Source: Oscillibacter sp. (GTDB lineage Bacteria; Bacillota; Clostridia; Oscillospirales; Oscillospiraceae). Taken from it: a stretch of DNA of 64,000 nucleotides. Position numbers and translations under genes: made by a program. The stretch covers positions 27,230 through 91,229 of the forward strand of contig JAAWGR010000003.1 in NCBI GenBank assembly GCA_022795445.1, written 5' to 3'. Below, piece by piece: positions 47,334 to 56,512 of this stretch (the stretch's first letter is position 1; every line of letters starts with the position of its first letter). Below the pieces are notes generated by a model. The model searched no databases, was not told where the DNA came from, and was given only the letters and a program-made list of their open reading frames with translations.

Positions 47334-50006
47334 TCATCCCTTTGCCTCCAGCCAGTTCTTGCCCCAATGGGCTTCCGCCGTCAAGGGAATCGACAGTTTT
47401 ACAACGCTCTCCATCTCCTCCTCCAGTAGCTTGGCAACCACTTCTGCTTCTGCTTCAGGACATTCAACAATCAATTCATCATGTACCTGAAGAACTAACT
47501 GTGCCTGAAGCTTCTCCGCTTTCAGACGCTTCCAAACAGCCACCATAGCCAGCTTCATCACATCCGCCGCTGTGCCTTGGATGGGCGTATTCAGCGCGAC
47601 GCGCTCTCCAAAGGACTGCATATTCCGGTTGGAAGAACTCAGCTCCGGTAAGTCCCGGCGGCGGTGGAACAGCGTCTCCACATAGCCCATCTCCCGGGCC
47701 TTTTTCACAATTCCGTCCATATACTTCCTTACACCGGGAAACGTTGCAAAATATGCTTCCATATACGCTTTCGCATCTGACACCGACACGCCGATATCTT
47801 GAGACAGCGAAAATGCGGAAATGCCATAAACAATGCCAAAGTTTACCGCTTTGGCACTGCGGCGCATTTCGTGGGTCACTTCCTCCCGGGCAACATGGAA
47901 GACCTTGGAGGCAGTCTCAGCATGGAAGTCTCCACCTGCTATAAACGCTGCCTGCATGGCTTCATCCCACGCAATATGGGCCAGAAGACGCAGCTCAATC
48001 TGCGAATAGTCCGCATCCACCAGGACACATCCCTCCGACGCCGTAAACATCCGCCGGAACTCGCTGCCCAGATCGGTACGGGTGGGGATGTTTTGCAGGT
48101 TTGGTTCGGTGGAGCTGAGCCGCCCGGTGGCAGTGACTGTCATCTGGAAATTCGTGCGCACACGCCCGTCAGGATCAATGGCTTTTAATAAGCCATCCGC
48201 ATAGGTGGATTTCAGCTTCGTAAACTGGCGGTACTCCAGCACAGCGTTGACAATAGGGTGCTGGAAACGCAGCTTTTCCAAAATGTCAGCGTTGGTCGAC
48301 CATCCAGTTTTTGTCTTTTTGCCGTGAGGCAGGCCCAAGTGTTCAAACAGCACTTCGCCCAATTGCCTCGGTGAATTGATGTTGAAACTGCCCCCTGCCA
48401 TCTCATAAATCGACGCCTCCTGCTCCGCAATGCTAGCGGACAACCTTTCACCAAAAGCTGCCAGGGCGCGGGCATCTGCCCGGCAGCCGGTCAGCTCCAT
48501 CTCCGCCAAAACGCGGCACAGGGGCAGCTCCGCCGTTTCGTACAACTCCCACATCCCCTGCTCCCGCAGCCTAGGGGCCAGCGTGTCATACAGGGCGCTG
48601 ACAGCTGCTACATAACTGTCCAGAGACGCGGCAGCAGTGTTCGCGTCGCCCAGGAGGGAAAATGCGTCCGCCTCCATATAAAGGGGTTTTGGCAGTTCTT
48701 CATTATAATAGGAGACGAACAGGCGGGCCAAATCGTAGCTGCCCGCTGTTGCATCCAGAAGGTATGCCGCGAGCGCAGTATCAAACACAAAGCCCTCAGC
48801 AGGCAGGCCTCCCGCCAGCAGAAGACGCATCAAATCTTTGACATTATGGGATATTTTTTTGATATCCGCTCCGAACAGCGCGGACAACAGGCCATTCCAA
48901 TCGCCTTGGTACCGGTCGAAAAACAGCTCCGCCATAATGGCGCTGTGCTCCCCCGTTTCACAGCAGACACCCACACCATTCAGGTCCGGCAGCGTCAGTA
49001 CGGCGACATGCTCCGCTTTCCTCCAGACTTCCAGCAGCCGTTCCGCATGGGCGGCATCTGTTACCACTTCTACTGTCACTGCCGGTTTGGGCCGCTCTGA
49101 CTCTACAGGAACCGCTGTCTCGGCGTTAAGCTCAAATTTTTCGATCAGTTTGGTGAATTCCAGCTTTAAAAACAACGGGTACGCCGCAGAACTAGGCGTT
49201 TGAAGAAGATTCTCCTCCGGTTTGAACTCTAGCGGTGCATCCGTGACTATGGTAGCAAGCCAATACGATTCCCGCGCACTGGCCTCTCCTGCTGCCAGTT
49301 TTTTCACAACATTCGGCTTGGCAGGCATTCCCGGCGCTGTCACAATTTCCGGCATGTGACTGTATAAATGGTCAATGGAGCCATACATCTGCACCAGCCC
49401 CATAGCGGTCTTCTCTCCAACCCCAGGCACGCCGGTGATGTTGTCGGAATTGTCGCCCATCAGAGCTTTGAGATCAATCATGTGAATGGGCGCAAATCCA
49501 TACTGCTCCCGGAAAGCCTCTTCCGTCATGTCCTTGGTTGTCGTCTGGCCCATACGGGTGGAAACCAGCTTGACTCTCGTTGCATCATTGATCAACTGTA
49601 AGCTGTCCTTGTCTCCAGTAACCACGACGCACTCCCATCCCGCTTCCTTGCACTTGCGGGAGATTGTTCCCAAAAGATCATCGGCCTCCCAGCCCTCCAT
49701 CTCATAGCGGGGAATATTCAAGGCATCCAAAACCTCTTTCAAAACCGGCACTTGCATCCGCAGTTCCTCCGGCATGGGCTTCCGGGTGGCCTTATAGGTC
49801 TCCGATGCTTTGTGCCGGAACGTGGGCGCGTGAACGTCGAATGTGACGCAAAGGGCATCTGGCATCTCTTCGCTCTTCAGGCGCAGGAGCGTGGTGAGAA
49901 ATCCGTAGATGGCATGGGTATAAAGCCCATCCCGGGTGCTGAGGGGACGAATCCCGTAATATGCACGGTTGATGATGCTGTTTCCATCTATGACCATGAG
50001 TTTCAT
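47334..50006 (-). CDS. polA: DNA polymerase I
   Basis: MKLMVIDGNSIINRAYYGIRPLSTRDGLYTHAIYGFLTTLL; DADYSQIELRLLAHIA; VLQVHDELIVECP. Confidence 0.97.
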   Translation of the reverse strand: MKLMVIDGNSIINRAYYGIRPLSTRDGLYTHAIYGFLTTLLRLKSEEMPDALCVTFDVHAPTFRHKASETYKATRKPMPEELRMQVPVLKEVLDALNIPRYEMEGWEADDLLGTISRKCKEAGWECVVVTGDKDSLQLINDATRVKLVSTRMGQTTTKDMTEEAFREQYGFAPIHMIDLKALMGDNSDNITGVPGVGEKTAMGLVQMYGSIDHLYSHMPEIVTAPGMPAKPNVVKKLAAGEASARESYWLATIVTDAPLEFKPEENLLQTPSSAAYPLFLKLEFTKLIEKFELNAETAVPVESERPKPAVTVEVVTDAAHAERLLEVWRKAEHVAVLTLPDLNGVGVCCETGEHSAIMAELFFDRYQGDWNGLLSALFGADIKKISHNVKDLMRLLLAGGLPAEGFVFDTALAAYLLDATAGSYDLARLFVSYYNEELPKPLYMEADAFSLLGDANTAAASLDSYVAAVSALYDTLAPRLREQGMWELYETAELPLCRVLAEMELTGCRADARALAAFGERLSASIAEQEASIYEMAGGSFNINSPRQLGEVLFEHLGLPHGKKTKTGWSTNADILEKLRFQHPIVNAVLEYRQFTKLKSTYADGLLKAIDPDGRVRTNFQMTVTATGRLSSTEPNLQNIPTRTDLGSEFRRMFTASEGCVLVDADYSQIELRLLAHIAWDEAMQAAFIAGGDFHAETASKVFHVAREEVTHEMRRSAKAVNFGIVYGISAFSLSQDIGVSVSDAKAYMEAYFATFPGVRKYMDGIVKKAREMGYVETLFHRRRDLPELSSSNRNMQSFGERVALNTPIQGTAADVMKLAMVAVWKRLKAEKLQAQLVLQVHDELIVECPEAEAEVVAKLLEEEMESVVKLSIPLTAEAHWGKNWLEAKG

Positions 50007-50234
50007 CGTGTGAAATCCTCCCTGTTTTTGTCATATACGGTGAATTATACCATGTTTGGCTCCATTTCACAACAGCGTTTCTGGCCTCTTACAATTTGTT
50101 CTTCCTTTCTCGGTTCTTTTCCGGAAAGAAAGCCATACTGTTGTTATTCTATAGAAACCGCAAAAGAACCATGTAGGGTATCCTATCCGCTGCAAAACCA
50201 TGATACCTTGATTTTGAATCGAAAGGAGCTTTTT

Positions 50235-51179
50235 ATGAAACGGTTAACCACCTTTCTTCTTCTCTTGGCATTCTCATGCATCCTGACCGCCTGCAGTGCG
50301 GAAAATCTTCCCGATACAAAGGAACCGGAAGAACCGCCCCAGGAAGATGGCGGCGAGGATGTGACCATCTACCGCTGCGGCAGCCTGGAAATCGCCCTGC
50401 CAAACCGGTACCTGGACCAGCTGACCATCTATACCAATGAAAACGAGGCCCAAAATGGGTTCCAGCCCCTGCTGTCCGTCTACGAGACTGCCTCCCTATT
50501 GGCTGCAGAAGCCGACTTCGGTAATACGGAAGGATTCGGCTTCCTCTTTGGCTTCGCGGCCTTGGACCAGGCGGCGCTGGAACAGTTTTTAAGCACGACG
50601 CCCGCCGGCGCTGATGTCTTCGCCCAGGACGAGACCCGCTATTACGTCTACACCTATCCCACGGATGTACAGTTCTACCGCAGCGGCGGTGAAATCGATA
50701 CCCATAGTGAAGACTGGGCGGAGTGGGAAGCGCTTTGCGGTCTGGGCGGCGAGGTTCAAGCCGACATGGCGGGCCGGAACGGTCTGCAGGCTTACAGCAC
50801 TCAAGTCTTCTTTGAGCAAGAATTCACCTATAACAGCGACCATGTATATTTGAATTATTACCCTAATTTTGCCACCGGCATCAATGATCAGGAGTTTTAT
50901 ACCTTGGTTCTCTCCCAGCCTGTCCGGCAGGGTCATGACGGTATCTGGTGTGTGGAGCGTATGCTGGACGCGTATGGCCAGGTCTACTGCTATTTCCCTG
51001 ACAGCGGCCTCCCTGCTGCTGAATACTACGCCGAATTACAAGAACAATGTGACGCAGGCGAACACAAGGAGTTGTTGACACCGCTGGGCGCGGCAAAATT
51101 CTTTGTACAGGAATCCGGCTATTTCAATGGCGAGACTGCCGACGAGAGCTTCCTTCCCCTGCCAGCTGCTGCGCCCTAA
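50235..51179 (+). CDS. Putative lipoprotein
   Basis: MKRLTTFLLLLAFSCILTACSAENLPDTKEPEEPP lipobox (LTAC). Confidence 0.75.
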   Translation: MKRLTTFLLLLAFSCILTACSAENLPDTKEPEEPPQEDGGEDVTIYRCGSLEIALPNRYLDQLTIYTNENEAQNGFQPLLSVYETASLLAAEADFGNTEGFGFLFGFAALDQAALEQFLSTTPAGADVFAQDETRYYVYTYPTDVQFYRSGGEIDTHSEDWAEWEALCGLGGEVQADMAGRNGLQAYSTQVFFEQEFTYNSDHVYLNYYPNFATGINDQEFYTLVLSQPVRQGHDGIWCVERMLDAYGQVYCYFPDSGLPAAEYYAELQEQCDAGEHKELLTPLGAAKFFVQESGYFNGETADESFLPLPAAAP

Positions 51180-51262
51180 CAAGCCTTTCCGCTTTCTCCA
51201 AAAATCCCTAAATCCTCCCAAAAAATGACAGAATTCCTCTAGGAATATTTTTTCTTAAAATC

Positions 51263-51291
51263 TTGTAAACCGCTGTTTTATATGGTACAAT
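51263..51291 (+). promoter_or_regulatory. Promoter TTGTAA-N17-TACAAT upstream of bactofilin
   Basis: -35 51263-51268, -10 51286-51291. Confidence 0.6.
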
Positions 51292-51385
51292 AACCCCATA
51301 GTGGCTATTGTATCCGATGTTCTTCTAAATTTAAAGGGTGATACAATATATCCATCAAAAGCCAAATTGGAAAGGGTGGTAAAAA

Positions 51386-51877
51386 ATGGGACTTTTTGGA
51401 GGGACGGTAAAACCTGCCGGATCGGTGGACCCCCAGCCCCCTGAAGATGGGCGCGAGGATCAATTCAACGATATCCCGGAGCTGCCGGAGCCCCGAACCG
51501 ACACCACAATTGCCAAAGACATTACCGTCTCCGGCAATCTTCACGGCGAGGGCGTCGTCCAAATTGAAGGTACGTTTGAGGGCGAAATCAAGCTCAAGGG
51601 CTATGTCATTGTCACCGTCTCGGGCATAATCCGCGGGCCGATTGAGGCCGACGTCATCCGCATCGCCGGAACCGTGGAGGGCAATATCATGGCCCTCGAC
51701 CATTTGCAGCTGGAACGCACCGGCACCATCGTAGGCGACGTTTCTTCGGTTTCTTTTGTGATCGAAAACGGCGGACGCCTCAACGGCAGGAGCACGATGA
51801 TCCAGGACCACAAGGCCTCTGTCCCCCGCGTCGACCAGCTTCCGAAAAAAGAGGAAAAGGAAGCGGAACCCGTCTAA
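51386..51877 (+). CDS. Bactofilin family polymer-forming cytoskeletal protein
   Basis: TTIAKDITVSGNLHGEGVVQIEGTFEGEIKLKGYVIVTVSGIIRGPIEADVIRIAGTVEGNIMALDHLQLERTGTIVGDVSS. Confidence 0.94.
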   Translation: MGLFGGTVKPAGSVDPQPPEDGREDQFNDIPELPEPRTDTTIAKDITVSGNLHGEGVVQIEGTFEGEIKLKGYVIVTVSGIIRGPIEADVIRIAGTVEGNIMALDHLQLERTGTIVGDVSSVSFVIENGGRLNGRSTMIQDHKASVPRVDQLPKKEEKEAEPV

Positions 51878-51897
51878 AGCCGCCGTACACAATCAAG

Positions 51898-51926
51898 AGC
51901 CGCTGGAGCACTGCGCTCCGGCGGCT
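51898..51926 (+). terminator. Bactofilin terminator
   Basis: AGCCGCtGGAGC-actgc-GCTCCgGCGGCTTTT. Confidence 0.75.
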
Positions 51927-51942
51927 TTTGATGTTTCCTGCC

Positions 51943-52626
51943 CTAGACAATATCCAGCAGCTCCCGCAGGTCGGAAATCTCATAATCAATCCGCAGACCC
52001 GCCCTCCGGGGTTTCTTTTCCGGATTGTACCAACAACAGGGAAAACCTGCATTATTTGCACCTTGAATATCCGTACTCAAGGAATCTCCAACCGCCAGAG
52101 CATTCTTCTTTGTAAGGCCGGGAACATGCTGGCGGATGTAGTCATAATAAGCCTGGTCCGGTTTCGCCGCCCCCGCTTCCTCCGAGATGAACGCACCATC
52201 AAAAAACTGTGCAAATACACTGTTTTGCAAACGGCTTCGCTGCACAGAAGCCACCGCGTTCGTGATGATGTACATCTTGTGTCCCCGCTCATGCAGCATG
52301 CGGCACACTTCTTCTGCATAAGGCAGCGGATATACGCCCTCCCCCAATGCTGCCAAATAATCTATGTTGCACTGCGCTGGATCACGCTCCAGGTTGAGGG
52401 CTTTCAAGAAACGGATATAGCGCTCCAATGTTACAAAATCCTTTGTCACCTCCCGGCGGTCAAACGCCGCCCACAGCTCCAGGTTGATCTTGTGATAAAG
52501 CTGGTACATTTCCAGACTGTACGGAATATCATGGAGTTGGCACATGTGTGCAAAAGCCTTAGAGGACGCCTTGGGAAAGTCGAACAGCGTATCGTCGGCG
52601 TCAAACAGCAAATAGGGATAGTTCAT
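51943..52626 (-). CDS. HAD-type hydrolase, YjjG-like noncanonical pyrimidine nucleotidase
   Basis: MNYPYLLFDADDTLFDFPKASSKAFAHM; YIITNAVASVQRSRLQNS; AVGDSLSTDIQGANNAGFPCCWYNPEKKP. Confidence 0.88.
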   Translation of the reverse strand: MNYPYLLFDADDTLFDFPKASSKAFAHMCQLHDIPYSLEMYQLYHKINLELWAAFDRREVTKDFVTLERYIRFLKALNLERDPAQCNIDYLAALGEGVYPLPYAEEVCRMLHERGHKMYIITNAVASVQRSRLQNSVFAQFFDGAFISEEAGAAKPDQAYYDYIRQHVPGLTKKNALAVGDSLSTDIQGANNAGFPCCWYNPEKKPRRAGLRIDYEISDLRELLDIV

Positions 52627-52759
52627 AAGACGGTATCCTTTCGGCAAAGTCCGGCGGACGCGCCGCCGCTTTTTATCTACTATTTTAGCATGTCAGATAT
52701 AAAAAGGCAATCACCCTTCCGCCCTGTTTCCCATACCATGGAACGAGGGGGGATCTTGC

Positions 52760-53581
52760 ATGAACAAAACCTACGGTGTAATTGGCGGCGACCGCCGCCA
52801 GGCAGAATTGGCCCGGCTGCTGCGGTTGGATGGCAGTACGGTTTATACTTACGGTCTCGGCCGCTGGAAGGCTACAGAGGAAGTGCCCTTGGATCAAGCT
52901 GTATCAGCGGATATCATCATCCTGCCGCTGCCGCTCTGTAAAGGCGATGGGGTCCTAAATTGTGAGGAGGGCGCAGTACCTACCATCGAGCTGTTCCGGA
53001 GGCTGCGGCCCCGGCAACGGATTTTGGCTGGTCAGGTGAGGCCCGCCCAGCAGCGGGAGGCAGAAGCCTGCGGCCTGCGCTTGGAGGACTATTTTCTCCG
53101 GGAAGAATTGACCGTCGCCAATGCCGCTGCAACAGCGGAAGGGGCCATCCAGACCGCTATGGAGCAGCTGGACCGGACCCTGCTGGGCATGAACTGCTTG
53201 GTCTTAGGCTTTGGGCGTATCGGCAAGCTGCTCTGCCAGCGGCTCCACGGTCTGGGCGCACAGGTAACTGCCACCGCCCGGAAACCCGAAGACTTGGCCT
53301 GGATTCGCGCCTATGGCTACCAAGCCTTGGAAACTGGTTCGCTGAACGGACAACTATCCGCCTTTGAAGCGGTGTTCAACACGGTCCCCTCCCCTGTTCT
53401 GGACAGCGCACTGACAGCGCAGCTGCCGGAGGACTGCCTCTGTATCGACCTTGCGTCTGTACGAGGTATCGAACCGGCAGCGCGTGCGGTGTGGGCCAGG
53501 TCCCTGCCGGGACGCCTGTCTCCCCGCACTGCCGCCGCTGCTATCCAGGACGCCGTTCACTCTATTTTATTGGAAGAATGA
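52760..53581 (+). CDS. dpaA: Dipicolinate synthase subunit A
   Basis: MNKTYGVIGGDRRQAELARLLRLDGSTVYTYGL; GMNCLVLGFGRIGKLLCQRLHGLGAQVTATARKPEDLAWIRAYGYQAL; followed by dpaB. Confidence 0.93.
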   Translation: MNKTYGVIGGDRRQAELARLLRLDGSTVYTYGLGRWKATEEVPLDQAVSADIIILPLPLCKGDGVLNCEEGAVPTIELFRRLRPRQRILAGQVRPAQQREAEACGLRLEDYFLREELTVANAAATAEGAIQTAMEQLDRTLLGMNCLVLGFGRIGKLLCQRLHGLGAQVTATARKPEDLAWIRAYGYQALETGSLNGQLSAFEAVFNTVPSPVLDSALTAQLPEDCLCIDLASVRGIEPAARAVWARSLPGRLSPRTAAAAIQDAVHSILLEE

Positions 53582-53592
53582 GGTGACCCTGT

Positions 53593-54168
53593 ATGCGGAA
53601 GGAACGGGTCGGTTTTGCTGTTTGCGGCTCCTTCTGCACCCATCAAAAGGTGCTGCGGGCGCTGGAAACGCTTGCGGAGCGCTATGAGACAATCATCCCA
53701 ATTGCCTCAGAAATCTCCGCCTTTACAGATACCCGCTTCGGGACCTCCGACAAGCTGTTGGAACAGCTGGAGGATCTGACGGGCAACGATGTCTTATTGG
53801 ATATCCCATCCGTGGAACCAATTGGCCCCAAAGGCTTGCTGGATGTGTTGGTCATTGCGCCTGCAACCGGCAACACCCTCGCCAAACTGGCGGCAGGCAT
53901 TACGGACACCGTTGTCACTATGGCTGCTAAGGCCCATTTGCGGAATGAACGGCCGATTGTCGTCGCTGTATCCAGCAACGATGGCTTGGCCGCAGGCGCT
54001 AAGAACATTGCCGAACTCCTGGTGCGCAGACATTACTATTTTGTGCCCTTTGGGCAGGACAATGCCGTTCAAAAACCTACATCCCTTGTCGCTGATTTTG
54101 ATCAGCTTCCAGACACGGTGGACGCCGCCCTCCGGGGCGAGCAGATCCAGCCGATCCTGCTGCGTTGA
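53593..54168 (+). CDS. dpaB: Dipicolinate synthase subunit B
   Basis: VGFAVCGSFCTHQKVLRALETLAERYETIIPIASE; DVLVIAPATGNTLAKLAAGITDTVVTMAAKAHLRNERPIVVAVSSNDGLAAGAKNIAELL. Confidence 0.94.
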   Translation: MRKERVGFAVCGSFCTHQKVLRALETLAERYETIIPIASEISAFTDTRFGTSDKLLEQLEDLTGNDVLLDIPSVEPIGPKGLLDVLVIAPATGNTLAKLAAGITDTVVTMAAKAHLRNERPIVVAVSSNDGLAAGAKNIAELLVRRHYYFVPFGQDNAVQKPTSLVADFDQLPDTVDAALRGEQIQPILLR

Positions 54169-54177
54169 GCACGTTAT

Positions 54178-54204
54178 AGCCGGGCGAAAGCCCGGCTCTT
54201 TTTT
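54178..54204 (+). terminator. dpaB terminator
   Basis: AGCCGGGC-gaaa-GCCCGGCT then CTTTTTT. Confidence 0.88.
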
Positions 54205-54455
54205 GATTTTTTCGTCCTTTTCCACAATTTACAAGCGATTTCCTAATTTTGGCTAAAAAAGAAAAATAATAGTAGATTTTTCCGAAACTATGTGTTATGA
54301 TAGGAAATAAGAAACCCTTTGACAGCAGAGCTTTCCACATTATTTCCTGTAAAATTTCGGAAAACTCTACACAAAAATCAAACCAGGCAGCTCATGTAAT
54401 TTGGACCCAAGAGGGCCAGCATTTCCGGCGGATGTGGAAAGGAGATTGATCAAAT

Positions 54456-54884
54456 ATGCGGATTTCTACCAAAGGGCGATACGCCCTGCGGCTGATGGTA
54501 GACATCGCCGCCCATGACAGCGGCGGCTTCGTCTCCTTGCGAGACGCAGCGACCCGGCAGGGAATTTCCCTGAAATACTTGGAGCAGATTGCGGGAACTC
54601 TATCCCGCACAGGGCTTCTGCAAAGCGGACGCGGCGCTCAGGGAGGTTACCGTCTTGCATTGGCGCCAGGGGACTATACCGTCGGACGCATCCTGCGGCT
54701 GACAGAAGGTAATCTTGCGCCAGTGGTCTGCCTGTCCGACACGGACAACCAATGTGAACGCTGCAATGAGTGCTTTACCCAGGATTTCTGGGCGGGTTTG
54801 TATGCGACTGTGAATGAGTATATTGACCAGTTTACATTGGCTGACTTGCTGTCGGAGTACCAGAAGAAAGCCCAGCATGCATAA
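54456..54884 (+). CDS. Rrf2 family transcriptional regulator
   Basis: MRISTKGRYALRLMVDIAAHDSGGFVSLRDAATRQGISLKYLEQIAGTLSRTGLLQSGRGAQGGYRLA; Cys cluster CLSDTDNQCERCNEC. Confidence 0.95.
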   Translation: MRISTKGRYALRLMVDIAAHDSGGFVSLRDAATRQGISLKYLEQIAGTLSRTGLLQSGRGAQGGYRLALAPGDYTVGRILRLTEGNLAPVVCLSDTDNQCERCNECFTQDFWAGLYATVNEYIDQFTLADLLSEYQKKAQHA

Positions 54885-54916
54885 AAATGGGGCCGGCTAG
54901 GAGGCCGGTCCCATTT
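54884..54916. terminator. Bidirectional terminator between Rrf2 and SASP genes
   Basis: AAAATGGGgCCGGC-tagga-GCCGGtCCCATTTT. Confidence 0.8.
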
Positions 54917-54932
54917 TCTTTCCAGCGGGAAG

Positions 54933-55130
54933 TTACAGGGACTTCTCGTAGGACTCAATCATTTTCTTGACCATCTGGCCGCCGACAGAACCGGCCTCGC
55001 GGCTGGTCAGGTCGCCATTGTAGCCTTCCTTCAGATTGACGCCAACCTCAGAAGCGGCCTCCATCTTGAACTTATCCATAGCGGCACGCGCCTCGGGAAC
55101 GTTAATCTTATTGCTGTTCTTGCTAGACAT
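54933..55130 (-). CDS. Alpha/beta-type small acid-soluble spore protein
   Basis: VPEARAAMDKFKMEAASEVGVNLKEGYNGDLTSREAGSVGGQMVKKMIESYE SASP signature. Confidence 0.95.
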   Translation of the reverse strand: MSSKNSNKINVPEARAAMDKFKMEAASEVGVNLKEGYNGDLTSREAGSVGGQMVKKMIESYEKSL

Positions 55131-55188
55131 AATGAATCTCTCCTTTTTCATCAAATCATGCATTTGCGTTCACTGGGTATCGCAAGCA

Positions 55189-55217
55189 TAGTTTGACTCG
55201 AATTCACCCGAATATCC
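55189..55217 (-). promoter_or_regulatory. Candidate sigma-G-type promoter GGATA-N17-CAAACTA of the SASP gene
   Basis: Minus strand; near-match to GMATR-N17/18-CATNHTA. Confidence 0.45.
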
Positions 55218-55307
55218 GATTTTTTTGCCGGTAATTTTTTCTTGAACATTTTCGCCTTATTTGCCCGTCCACCCGGCAGGTTCCATCGGGTATTACAAAG
55301 CTTCCAT

Positions 55308-55574
55308 TCATTCTGCCTCTGTCTTCGGCTCTATGGTAACTACTCTGGCATATTCAAAGCGTTTCCAATCCAGCCTCTGCCCACAGCTGCTGCAAAATGC
55401 TATGTATTCCCGTTCAACTGCCATCGCGCACTTGGGACAAACGGGATATGCCGGTTCGCTTTGACAGCATGGATAAACATGTATTTCTTCCACAGCCATG
55501 GGAATGCGGTATTGCAGCTGTTCCCAGAGCCACAAGCTCTTATGCCGCCGTAGAGTGTACTTTATCCGCTTCAT
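55308..55574 (-). CDS. Small zinc-ribbon-like hypothetical protein
   Basis: CCQ...CPKC...CSSCG cysteine pairs (YPVCPKCAMAVEREYIAFCSSCGQRL). Confidence 0.7.
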   Translation of the reverse strand: MKRIKYTLRRHKSLWLWEQLQYRIPMAVEEIHVYPCCQSEPAYPVCPKCAMAVEREYIAFCSSCGQRLDWKRFEYARVVTIEPKTEAE

Positions 55575-55789
55575 TCCTGCTCCTCTTCTGTAATCAGCAA
55601 ATCATTCATCGGTACGTGGAGCACCTCACTGATTCTATGCAAAAGGGATATGGATACATTTATATTCTTGGTACACATATTCCTTAAATGACGGACGCTG
55701 ATGTTGAGCAGTTCAGCCAGCGGCTCCTGTTTGAGCTTCTGCTTCTCTATCTCCTTGCGGAGTTTTTTATGATCTAACAGAGTAGGCAT
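55571..55789 (-). CDS. Small XRE-like HTH regulator
   Basis: LRKEIEKQKLKQEPLAELLNISVRHLRNMCTKNINVSISLLHRISEVLHVPMNDLL; 4-nt overlap with the zinc-ribbon gene. Confidence 0.75.
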   Translation of the reverse strand: MPTLLDHKKLRKEIEKQKLKQEPLAELLNISVRHLRNMCTKNINVSISLLHRISEVLHVPMNDLLITEEEQE

Positions 55790-55891
55790 CAAAGCACCTC
55801 CTTTTGATTTAATCATAGGAGGCGCGGAAGAAAATTACCAGGAAATGGATTTCCGCTTTTTAAAATTTTAGCGAAAACAGTCGAAAAAAAT

Positions 55892-55913
55892 CGAGCCTGT
55901 TTTCACAGGCTCG
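55892..55913 (-). terminator. Terminator of the sigma/DUF4367/secreted-protein operon
   Basis: Minus: CGAGCCTGT-gaaa-ACAGGCTCG followed by ATTTTTTT. Confidence 0.8.
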
Positions 55914-56062
55914 CGGGAAGTACGGTTATTTGTGGGGCGGCGAATTCACAATGCCCCGCCGGTATCCAGCTCTGGACTCAAGCCTATTTGTATGATGCGG
56001 ATATAACGGATGAAAACTCAGAGCAGTCAAACGAGAAATAGGGAAATTTAAATGCTGGAATT

Positions 56063-56512
56063 TTAAGAGGGTGCTGTACAATTGTTTGTGGTATACATTC
56101 TAAAGTCGGAACCGCCATCTTTCTCCGCGTATATGGTCAGCACAGCATAATAGGTGACACCGGGTTTGCCATAGTATGTGTAACTTCCCGTCGTGCTCCG
56201 TGCATCTTCGCGAAGCAAGCCATTGACCACAGATCCTTTAATAGCAGCTATACGTGTATTGGTATCTGCTTCAAATATAGCAATCTGAGAAACACCAACA
56301 TAATCAGAGATTTGAGTTGCAATAACTGTAAAATCAACACGTATACGGCCACTCTTTGTCCCTTGAGATAAAGAACCTGTATAGCCAGTTAAATAAAGGC
56401 TTGCACGTGGAGATACCTCTATTGCCGACGCTGTTGGGCAAAGAGAAGTAGTCAAGAAAACAAGGCAAGTAAAAACAAGAATCAATCTTTTTACATGACA
56501 CATAGAAATCAC
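56063..56512 (-). CDS. Secreted protein, DUF6147-like
   Basis: Signal peptide MCHVKRLILVFTCLVFLTTSLCPTASA; IEVSPRASLYLTGYTGSLSQGTKSGRIRVDFTVIATQISDYVGVSQIAIFEAD. Confidence 0.65.
   Translation of the reverse strand: MISMCHVKRLILVFTCLVFLTTSLCPTASAIEVSPRASLYLTGYTGSLSQGTKSGRIRVDFTVIATQISDYVGVSQIAIFEADTNTRIAAIKGSVVNGLLREDARSTTGSYTYYGKPGVTYYAVLTIYAEKDGGSDFRMYTTNNCTAPS

Noticed and set aside
55915-56040. Plus-strand open reading ...ANSQCPAGIQLWTQAYLYDADITDENSEQSNEK*
   Set aside because: Looks like a possible C-terminal remnant, but no start and no recognisable family; insufficient evidence
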